This document shows, in pieces, positions 6,588 through 12,677 of a stretch of 12,677 nt of DNA. The notes under the pieces are model-generated. The model did not search any database. It was not told the origin of the DNA and was given only the letters and a program-made list of their open reading frames with translations. The translations under genes were made by a program, and so were the position numbers. The stretch comes from JAPOKJ01 sp043767985 (lineage in GTDB: Bacteria > Pseudomonadota > Gammaproteobacteria > Burkholderiales > Burkholderiaceae_E). The stretch spans positions 1 to 12,677 of the forward strand of contig JAYVKZ010000336.1 in the NCBI GenBank assembly GCA_043767985.1. The letters are read 5' to 3'. The number at the start of each line of letters is the position of its first letter. The stretch's first letter is position 1.

Positions 6588-7058
6588 TTAATGGGCACAT
6601 GCAATCATGTCGACTTCCACGGTGCCATTCTTCGGCAACTGGAACACACCAATCGAAGTACGGGAATGCAACCCTGCTGGCCCCAAAACGGCCCGCAACA
6701 GATCCGATGCGCCATCTCCCACCTCGCTCTGGCGCGTAAAATCGCTAGCACTTTGCACATATACTGTAATTCTCAGAATGCTCTTCACTTTCTCGAGACT
6801 GCCCAACTCGCGTTGCAAAATCAGAAGTGCGCGAAGGGTGCAAACCTTGGCAGCCCGTTGGGCTTCGCTCACGGTGACATCGGTGCCGGCTCGCCCCATG
6901 ACCACCACGATGTCACCGATTCTGGGCAACTGCCCACTGATATAAAGGTCATTGCCGTTACGCACCAGGGGCACATAGTTACCGCCCGCCTTGAGCTCTG
7001 AATCCAAGGGGAAGCCCAGTTCGAGTGCGGCGTGTTTGAATCTTTCGTCAGCAGTCAT
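6588..7058 (-). CDS. RidA/YjgF/UK114-family protein (enamine/imine deaminase-like)
   Basis: A 156-residue protein of the longer RidA-like subgroup. Shared features are NDLYISGQLPRIGD (36-49), the VKSILRITVYV strand (91-101) and SRTSIGVFQLPKNGTVEVD (132-150), in which Arg133 corresponds to the catalytic Arg105 of Escherichia coli RidA. That arginine is associated with hydrolysis of reactive enamines/imines made by PLP enzymes. No signal peptide is present, so it is cytoplasmic, unlike its Tat-exported operon partner 23 bases downstream. I chose ATG 7058, with AAGGTG upstream, over an upstream in-frame start at 7142 that would add 28 residues outside the family domain and run almost into the divergent gene. 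Whether it is a general detoxifier or serves a specific catabolic step with the amidohydrolase cannot be told from the sequence. Confidence 0.9.
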   Translation of the reverse strand: MTADERFKHAALELGFPLDSELKAGGNYVPLVRNGNDLYISGQLPRIGDIVVVMGRAGTDVTVSEAQRAAKVCTLRALLILQRELGSLEKVKSILRITVYVQSASDFTRQSEVGDGASDLLRAVLGPAGLHSRTSIGVFQLPKNGTVEVDMIACAH

Positions 7059-7147
7059 AGCATTAACACCTTGTTTTAAGATTGAATGGGTCTCGACCAC
7101 TTCAATGCCGGAGCTAGTCCCCTGCTCTGCGCATTCAAGCATTTGCT

Positions 7148-7795
7148 ATGCTACTTCATCTTTTCGCCCTGACCTGTCTGAACAATGTGGCTTCTGAACT
7201 GAGTTTGAAATATTTAAGTGGTTATCCCTCCGGCCTGACTGAGCAGGTGAGTCAACTATTGGCGGCGGGCAAACTCGGCGACATCCTCCTCAAAAGGTAT
7301 GGCGCCGCTCATACGGTGCGCACCGACAAGGCCTTATACGACTACGTCATGGCGCTCAAGAGCGACTTTATGCGTAGCTCAGAACCTCTCTCGAAAATTG
7401 TGTTTGACCCGCGCTTGAACGTATTGACCCATGCACTTGGCACGCACACCTCAGCATCACGGGTACAAGGGAGTAAGCTCAAGGCCAAGCGTGAGATTCG
7501 TATTGCGACGCTTTTCAAAGAAGGGCCAGAAGCCTTTCTCAAAATGATCACGGTGCATGAGTTAGCGCACATCAAAGAGCGCGAGCATGATAAGGCCTTC
7601 TATCAACTTTGCACGTACATGGAGCCGAATTATCATCAGTATGAATTCGATCTACGCGCTTACCTGTGTTTGAAAGACGCCAGCGCCAGCGCGCCCCACG
7701 CACCCGCTGAGCTTGGGAGCTGTATTCTCGCTTGGTCAAACCCAGCCAAACCGGCCAAAGAACAGAAGCCCGTAGGCATGCATGACCCCTCATAA
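7148..7795 (+). CDS. YgjP-like metal-dependent hydrolase (zincin-fold, DUF45)
   Basis: A 215-residue protein with the zinc motif HELAHIKEREHDKAFYQL (137-154): His137, Glu138, His141 and a third ligand His147, in the HExxH-x5-H spacing of the YgjP/SprT-like group often annotated as M48 family. The conserved core runs from about residue 18 (LSLKYLSGYP) to 175 and includes ALGTHTSASRVQGSKLKAKREIRIATL-like strands (residues 96-122). YgjP of E. coli has been reported as a nucleotide pyrophosphatase, so peptidase activity should not be assumed. Residues 178-215 form an Ala/Pro-rich tail. The start is uncertain: ATG 7148 lacks a ribosome-binding site, and a GTG at 7187 would begin close to the family core. 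The gene overlaps queC by 14 bases, so they are likely co-translated. Confidence 0.82.
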   Translation: MLLHLFALTCLNNVASELSLKYLSGYPSGLTEQVSQLLAAGKLGDILLKRYGAAHTVRTDKALYDYVMALKSDFMRSSEPLSKIVFDPRLNVLTHALGTHTSASRVQGSKLKAKREIRIATLFKEGPEAFLKMITVHELAHIKEREHDKAFYQLCTYMEPNYHQYEFDLRAYLCLKDASASAPHAPAELGSCILAWSNPAKPAKEQKPVGMHDPS

Positions 7796-8483
7796 AGCAC
7801 TCGTCCTGTTCTCCGGCGGCCAAGACTCCACCACCTGCCTGGCTTGGGCGTTGGAGCGCTACGCGCATGTGGAAACCCTTGGCTTCGACTACGGCCAGAA
7901 ACACCACATCGAGCTCGCCGCACGCTTGAACGTTCTGCGATCACTGCGCGAAAAGTTTCCGCACTGGTCCAACAAACTCGGCCAAGACCATTGCCTGAAG
8001 CTCGAAGTCTTAGGTGAAATTAGTGACACTGCTTTGACGCGCAACGTTGCAATCGCCATGAACAGCAATGGCTTGCCGAACACCTTTGTGCCAGGCCGAA
8101 ACCTGATGTTTCTCAACCTCGCAGCAGCACTCGGATATCGCCGCGAACTCAACGTCATCGTCGGCGGCATGTGCGAAACCGACTTTTCAGGCTATCCCGA
8201 TTGCCGAGACGACACTATCAAGGCCATGCAAGTCGCCATATCGCTCGGCATGGGTCAGCGCTTTCTTTTCGAGACACCTCTGATGTGGCTTGACAAGTCG
8301 CAAACCTGGCAGATGGCGGAACAGCTAGGCGGCCAAGCGCTCATTGAGATCTTGCTGGAAGACTCGCACACCTGCTATCACGGTGTACGCGAGCTCAGAA
8401 ATGCTTGGGGGTACGGATGTGGAAGTTGCCCGGCTTGCGAGTTGCGCAAATCGGGATTCATCAAGTGGCAAGGCCTAGCGTAG
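7782..8483 (+). CDS. queC: 7-cyano-7-deazaguanine synthase (QueC)
   Basis: A 233-residue enzyme of normal QueC length. It carries the N-type ATP pyrophosphatase P-loop SGGQDSTTC (11-19) and the C-terminal zinc ligands Cys198, Cys213, Cys216 and Cys219 (GCGSCPAC). Other family blocks are FDYGQKHHIEL (35-45), FVPGRNLMFLNLAA (102-115) and GMCETDFSGYPDCRDD (129-144). QueC converts 7-carboxy-7-deazaguanine plus ammonia and ATP to preQ0, the precursor of queuosine in tRNA wobble positions. It acts in the cytoplasm. No other queuosine gene (queD, queE, queF) lies in the window. Its ATG is inside the 3' end of the YgjP-like gene (14-base overlap, different frame), which suggests coupling. The product call is secure. 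Confidence 0.97.
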   Translation: MTPHKALVLFSGGQDSTTCLAWALERYAHVETLGFDYGQKHHIELAARLNVLRSLREKFPHWSNKLGQDHCLKLEVLGEISDTALTRNVAIAMNSNGLPNTFVPGRNLMFLNLAAALGYRRELNVIVGGMCETDFSGYPDCRDDTIKAMQVAISLGMGQRFLFETPLMWLDKSQTWQMAEQLGGQALIEILLEDSHTCYHGVRELRNAWGYGCGSCPACELRKSGFIKWQGLA

Positions 8484-8515
8484 GCTTCGTTCTATTCAAC
8501 AAGGAAATCTCGCGA

Positions 8516-9169
8516 ATGTCAGGCCTCTTAGACAACACCCCTTTAGCGTATCCGCTGACGCTGCGCTTCAAACTCATCGCCATCTCTAATCAGTTTGAGC
8601 TGGTCGACCAGCAAGGCCAGACCATCGGCTTCGTCAAACAACCTTGGGCCAAGATCAAGGAAGCTGTGAGTGTCTACCAAAACACCAAAATGGACACGCT
8701 ATTGTTCACCATCAAGGCCGACCGAATTCTCGATCTTCGTGCAAAGTACACGATTGCGGACGCACAAGGGCGAGTCATGGGCGAGCTGCAACGCCACATG
8801 GTCAAATCCTGGTTTAAATCAACCTATAGCCTGACGGTGGCGCAATCCGGCTTGCAAGGCGGCTTTGAAAGAAGTAGCGTTGCCTCGCAGGCGTCCTATA
8901 CGATCACCGAAACCAATCCCTGGATCAAAGTACTGGACAGCCTCATTTCCGAGATTCCCGTCATTGGCGCCATTGCTGGCTACCTACTGCATCCGCGCTA
9001 TGCCGTGCTCGATGCGTCGGGGACGGAACGCCTCGAAATTCGCAAGCGGCCCTCATTTTTTGAGCGCAGGTTTGATCTAACCGCGCTCGCTGGACTGGAA
9101 CCCAGTGCCGAGAGGCCCTTGGTACTGGCCGCCTTGATGATGATTTTGCTGGAGTCGAAGCGCGGGTAA
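8516..9169 (+). CDS. LURP-one-related/scramblase-like (Tubby C-terminal-like) protein
   Basis: A 217-residue protein that resembles the bacterial LURP-one-related family (tubby/scramblase-like beta-barrel). It has repeated strands typed by FELVDQQGQTIGFVKQ (27-42), FTIKADRILDLRAKYTIADAQGRVMGELQR (64-93) and the C-terminal half INPWIKVLDSLISEIPVIGA-like region (134-153). A short hydrophobic run near the C-terminus (PLVLAALMMILL, 201-212) could form an amphipathic or membrane-associated helix. The central helix of the tubby fold is also hydrophobic, so membrane location is unsure. I chose ATG 8516 with AAGGA (8501-8505) upstream; the longer ORF from 8405 runs inside queC. It lies 32 bases after queC. 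Biochemical role of the bacterial members is not known to me; the family assignment is from sequence pattern alone. Confidence 0.72.
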   Translation: MSGLLDNTPLAYPLTLRFKLIAISNQFELVDQQGQTIGFVKQPWAKIKEAVSVYQNTKMDTLLFTIKADRILDLRAKYTIADAQGRVMGELQRHMVKSWFKSTYSLTVAQSGLQGGFERSSVASQASYTITETNPWIKVLDSLISEIPVIGAIAGYLLHPRYAVLDASGTERLEIRKRPSFFERRFDLTALAGLEPSAERPLVLAALMMILLESKRG

Positions 9170-9219
9170 GGACTCCGCCACACCCACTTTTTTACCCAAT
9201 TGCTATGGAGACTCCTCTG

Positions 9220-10848
9220 ATGTCAGATACCGGCCCCAACTCACTGATCACCAGCCCAGCCGCGCAAGCCGCCATGACCTCGTCCCGCCCCAAAGGCCAC
9301 GGACCGGTCGCTGCCTATGATTGGATCGCTCATCACAAAACACATCGTGCCAGCAAAGAGGCGATTCGCGATCTCGGCACCCAGCGCAGCTTCACCTACG
9401 GTGAACTAGATCACCGGATCGATGCCATGGCCACCTACCTCCGGTCGCTCGGCATCGGGCGCGGTGACCGCGTGGCGGTACTCGCGCAAAACGGCGTGGA
9501 ATACTTCGACCTCCAGTTCGCCTGCGCGCGGACCGGGTCCATCGCCGTGTTACTGAATTGGCGACTCACCGTCACCGAACTGGAATACATTCTCAAGGAC
9601 TGCACACCTGCCCTTCTCGTGCATGATGCCATGTTCACAGAGACCGCGCAGGCACTTCAAGGCCGCTGCCAGGTGCAATCGCTTCTCACGATTGATGCGA
9701 GCGCAAAAGCAAACCCTTACGAAGAAGCCTTGGCTCGCTTCGACGGAAAACGCGTGGAACGGGAAGCGCTGACCCATGATGACGTCATCACCATCATGTA
9801 TACCTCGGGCACCACCGGTCACCCCAAGGGTGCAATGATCACCCACGGTATGAACTTTTGGAACGCTATCAATCTTGGTATCCCTGCCGATATTGGGCTG
9901 GACACGGTCCATCTCAATGTGCTGCCGCTATTTCACACGGGGGGACTCAACTGCTATTCCAACCCTGTGTTGCATGCCGGTGGTACCGTGGTCATCATGA
10001 AAACCTTCGATCCCGGAGCTGCGCTTCGCTTGCTCGGAGATCCGGCCCAGGCCATCACTCATTTCTTTGCAGTGCCCGCGCCCTACCAGTTCATGATGCA
10101 GCATCCCGATTTTGACTCGACCGACCTCTCGCGTGTTCGCATGGCTGGCGTGGGTGGCGCCCCTTGCGCCCTCACCATCATGCAAGCATGGGCGGCGCGT
10201 GGGGTGATGCTTTTACAGGGTTTTGGCATGACTGAAACCAGTCCAGCTTGCATCTTTCTGGACCCCCGAGATGCACTTCGTAAAATCGGCTCGACGGGTA
10301 AGGTGTTGCTACATACCGAAATGCGCATCGTCAACGACGCGGGTGGCGATTGCGGGCCGGAGGAGATTGGTGAACTATGGGTCGCAGGCCCAAACATCAC
10401 CCCAGGTTACTGGAACCGACCCGATGCCACGGCCTCAAGCTTCGAAGGTCGATGGCTTAAAACCGGTGACGCGGCCAAGACGGATGATGAAGGCTTTGTC
10501 TATATTGTTGATCGCTGGAAAGACATGTACATCTCGGGAGGCGAGAACGTGTATCCAGCAGAAGTTGAGAACGTCTTGTATCAACTGCCCCAAGTGGCCG
10601 AAGCAGCCATCATCGGGGTGCCGAGTGAAAAATGGGGCGAGGTCGGCTTAGCCGTGCTTGCGCTCAAACCAGGCAGTAGTATTGAGCTTACCGAGGTTAT
10701 TGCTCACTGCTCAACTCGCCTGGCTAGGTTCAAAGTTCCCAGCGAGATGGCGATCGTTGGTGCACTGCCGCGTAATGCCACGGGCAAGGTGCTGAAACGA
10801 GAACTTCGTACGCAATTCCTGGGTAGTCACGCGCCCAGAATTTCGTAG
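9220..10848 (+). CDS. AMP-binding acyl-CoA ligase (fatty-acyl/aryl-CoA synthetase type)
   Basis: A 542-residue acyl-CoA synthetase of the ANL superfamily: carboxylate plus ATP gives an acyl-AMP, then CoA thioester. Visible core motifs are the P-loop YTSGTTGHPKG (194-204), GFGMTETSP (334-342), LKTGD (413-417), DRWKDMYISGGENVYPAEVE (431-450) and the C-terminal PRNATGKVLKREL (517-529), in which Lys523 is the expected catalytic lysine. I chose ATG 9220 because GGAG (9207-9210) lies 9 bases upstream; an ATG at 9205 that contains this site would add only five residues. The gene begins 50 bases after the LURP-one-like gene, so it may be read through from it. Medium/long-chain fatty acid, or aromatic acid such as ferulate-type, are all possible substrates; the sequence alone does not decide. 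Cytoplasmic, with no signal peptide. Confidence 0.93.
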   Translation: MSDTGPNSLITSPAAQAAMTSSRPKGHGPVAAYDWIAHHKTHRASKEAIRDLGTQRSFTYGELDHRIDAMATYLRSLGIGRGDRVAVLAQNGVEYFDLQFACARTGSIAVLLNWRLTVTELEYILKDCTPALLVHDAMFTETAQALQGRCQVQSLLTIDASAKANPYEEALARFDGKRVEREALTHDDVITIMYTSGTTGHPKGAMITHGMNFWNAINLGIPADIGLDTVHLNVLPLFHTGGLNCYSNPVLHAGGTVVIMKTFDPGAALRLLGDPAQAITHFFAVPAPYQFMMQHPDFDSTDLSRVRMAGVGGAPCALTIMQAWAARGVMLLQGFGMTETSPACIFLDPRDALRKIGSTGKVLLHTEMRIVNDAGGDCGPEEIGELWVAGPNITPGYWNRPDATASSFEGRWLKTGDAAKTDDEGFVYIVDRWKDMYISGGENVYPAEVENVLYQLPQVAEAAIIGVPSEKWGEVGLAVLALKPGSSIELTEVIAHCSTRLARFKVPSEMAIVGALPRNATGKVLKRELRTQFLGSHAPRIS

Positions 10849-10953
10849 TCATTTAAGCGACTGTACCGCCCAAGGGTCGCGCGCAAAGGTTATACAGGCA
10901 AGCCTAGCCCTGTTAACATCGCATTGGTGAATTGGACTCCATAGGAAAACGTT

Positions 10954-12677
10954 GTGAATGAACACATTCTTGAGATGAGCGACCTTAGGTTTTTCCAATC
11001 AGTACGTGCTCTGCTTTTACGTGCCCTGTCGCAGTACAGTCTGCCCTTGTGCGCCCTCTTTGCGCACCCGTTTGCAAACGCACAACCCCAGGCCGTAGTG
11101 TCAAGTGTTGGCAACTTCACCGCAATCACTACTCAGGCTTGGGGCAAGTCCTCGGCCGCACACCTGATCGAACGGGCTGGATTCGGCGGCACACCGGAAA
11201 ACATTGAGGCCCTCGCAAAACAAAGCCCTCAGGCAGCGGTGCGACAGCTCATCTACGGTGGGTCCACACAAAAGCTTCCCGCGTTCGACCCCTCGCCGAT
11301 CGATGCACCCGGTATGGATCCTTTTCCAGCCAGTCGACCGGCCACGACCGAGGCAGCCAAACGGAGTGGCCAGGCCCTAGGCATCGACGTCAAGCCCGAT
11401 GGCAGTCGCCGCTTGCAACCGGTGACCAATCAGTTTTTTTATTGGCTGCGCGCCAGCCAGTTAGAGACCGGTCGGCTCGGCCAATGGTGGGCCAATCGCA
11501 TGGTCGCGACTGACCGGCCCTTCGTGGAGAAGATGGCCTTGTTTTGGCATGGCCATTTCGCGACTAGCGAAGAAAAAGTGCGCGATGTACGCAAGATCCA
11601 GCAGCAACTAAGCTTGTACCAAACGAAAGGACTCGGCAACTTCCGAACGTTACTGATTGAGGCCGCCCAGGAACCCGCGATGCTCGCCTATCTAGATGCA
11701 GGGGTCAACGTGAAAGGCGCGCCCAACGAAAACTTTGCACGCGAGATTATGGAGCTGTTCACGCTCGGCATCGGTCACTATGGCGAGCTAGATATTCGCG
11801 AAGCGGCCCGCGCCTTTACGGGTTGGAACTTCAAAGGGCTCAAGTTCGAGAAGGATCTCAACAAGCATGATACTGGCATGAAGACTGTCCTAGGCCGCAC
11901 CGGCCCATACGATGGTGTGCAGGTGATCGACATACTTTTGGAACAACCCTACACAGCAGAGTTTATCGCTGAAAAGCTCTATAAATTTTTTGTACGCGAA
12001 CAGCTTAGCGCCGAGGCACGCGCTCAATTGGGTCGTTTGCTCAGACAACACAATTACGAGATTGCCCCCTTCATGGAAGCGCTTTTCCTTTCGCAAGATT
12101 TTTACTCGGCGCAAGGCCAGCACATCAAGAGCCCCGTCGAACTCGCCATTGGCACCTATCGCAGATTGGGCCTACGGTCGCTGCCCGGCATGCCCGACTT
12201 CAACACCACAACCGGTAACTTGGGGCAACGTTTGTTCTATCCGCCAACGGTGGCCGGATGGCCCTCAGGGCGGAGCTGGATTACACCCAGTGCCTTGGTG
12301 GCGCGAGGTAATTTCATCAGAGACATACTCTTCCCCGATATTGCCTTTGTTCCACCGGATCGATTTTCGCCTGACCCTCAAATTCGGGAAGTGGCCCGAC
12401 GAATCAATCGTGGCGAAGAAATCAGCCAAGCGACCGCACCCGAGGCATTGCCCGGAGAGCAGTCCATGTCCAACCAAATGGCGGATCGCGATGAAGATTT
12501 CAACACTCGCTACGCCAGCATGCGAGGCTATCAAATGGCCATCCAAAAAGTGAAGCCCATTTTGCGGGATGCTGCCGCCGTGCAAATTTCGGACCTCATC
12601 AAACAAGCTCAAGCTAAAACATGCAGTGATGCTGTGGACGCACTGGTAGCGCGGTTTATGACGGTCCCGATGAGCGC
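10954..12677 (+). CDS. DUF1800-family exported protein (partial, 3' end missing)
   Basis: An open frame of 574 codons runs to the window edge without a stop. DUF1800 signatures include FWHGHFATSEEKV (197-209), NENFAREIMELFTLG (258-272), AARAFTGW (284-291) and the C-terminal GWPSGRSWI stretch. An N-terminal hydrophobic segment ending in HPFANAQ suggests Sec export. I prefer GTG 10954, which has AGGA 7 bases upstream and a stop codon just before it; ATG 10975 is the alternative, but lacks a good ribosome-binding site. DUF1800 proteins commonly sit next to a DUF1501 (sulfatase-like) gene, which would be expected just beyond the window. Function of the family is unknown to me. A charged segment (about residues 480-525, rich in Arg/Asp/Glu) interrupts the conserved C-terminal part. 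Confidence 0.9.
   Translation, partial: MNEHILEMSDLRFFQSVRALLLRALSQYSLPLCALFAHPFANAQPQAVVSSVGNFTAITTQAWGKSSAAHLIERAGFGGTPENIEALAKQSPQAAVRQLIYGGSTQKLPAFDPSPIDAPGMDPFPASRPATTEAAKRSGQALGIDVKPDGSRRLQPVTNQFFYWLRASQLETGRLGQWWANRMVATDRPFVEKMALFWHGHFATSEEKVRDVRKIQQQLSLYQTKGLGNFRTLLIEAAQEPAMLAYLDAGVNVKGAPNENFAREIMELFTLGIGHYGELDIREAARAFTGWNFKGLKFEKDLNKHDTGMKTVLGRTGPYDGVQVIDILLEQPYTAEFIAEKLYKFFVREQLSAEARAQLGRLLRQHNYEIAPFMEALFLSQDFYSAQGQHIKSPVELAIGTYRRLGLRSLPGMPDFNTTTGNLGQRLFYPPTVAGWPSGRSWITPSALVARGNFIRDILFPDIAFVPPDRFSPDPQIREVARRINRGEEISQATAPEALPGEQSMSNQMADRDEDFNTRYASMRGYQMAIQKVKPILRDAAAVQISDLIKQAQAKTCSDAVDALVARFMTVPMS

Noticed and set aside
7059..7142. 28-codon N-terminal extension of the ridA-like gene.
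   Set aside because: Outside the family domain, and it consumes nearly the whole divergent promoter gap; ATG 7058 is preceded by AAGGTG.
9164..9197. GGGTAA/TTACCC pairing across the end of the LURP-one-like gene with a T-run.
   Set aside because: Weak stem with wobble pairs and a 16-base loop; the T-run forms part of the stem, so it does not make a terminator.
10849..10953. Gap between the acyl-CoA ligase and DUF1800 genes examined for a promoter or terminator.
   Set aside because: Only short 4-5 base symmetries and no convincing -35/-10 pair; nothing reported.
1..12677. Search for tRNA, rRNA, CRISPR repeats, insertion-sequence ends, phage or defence genes.
   Set aside because: None seen. 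Genes are ordinary metabolic, regulatory or unknown-function families with uniform density; no sign of a mobile island.

Overview
The window reads as ordinary, gene-dense chromosome from a betaproteobacterium, most likely Burkholderiales. This is inferred from a Bug-family (TctC-like) periplasmic binding protein, a CysB-type regulator, PQQ-dehydrogenase/cytochrome genes and the overall protein character. No rRNA, tRNA, CRISPR array, insertion sequence or phage gene was seen, no gap between genes exceeds about 125 bases, and coding density is roughly 95%. Organism assignment is by impression only; no database was searched.

Layout. (1) 1-1071, minus strand: a serine hydrolase of the beta-lactamase/esterase fold (cut by the window edge) overlaps the 3' end of a uroporphyrinogen-III C-methyltransferase gene (cobA/cysG type). 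(2) 1193-2116, plus: a divergent CysB-like LysR regulator. The shared 121-base gap holds an 11/12 inverted repeat that could be its operator. CysB and the methyltransferase fit together: siroheme is the cofactor of assimilatory sulfite reductase. (3) 2178-3203, plus: a Bug-family solute-binding protein, preceded by a perfect 11-bp inverted repeat. (4) 3325-5235, plus: a two-gene unit of a lipoprotein sorbosone/glucose dehydrogenase-like beta-propeller and a di-heme cytochrome c. It is closed by a GC-rich hairpin between convergent genes. (5) 5281-7058, minus: ridA-like gene followed by a Tat-exported amidohydrolase. (6) 7148-9169, plus: YgjP-like metallopeptidase-fold protein, queC (overlapping by 14 bases) and a LURP-one/scramblase-like protein. 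(7) 9220-10848, plus: an acyl-CoA ligase. (8) 10954 to the end, plus: an exported DUF1800 protein, 3' end missing.

Most gene calls are well supported by family motifs. Seven start codons were moved from the longest possible ORF to a site with a better ribosome-binding site or a better family fit. I found no convincing undescribed multi-gene system. The points most worth checking are structural: a very stable hairpin inside the signal-peptide region of the cytochrome gene (4648-4673), the perfect inverted repeat at 2130-2159, the inverted repeat between cobA and cysB, and the unusual pairing of a Tat-exported amidohydrolase with a RidA protein.
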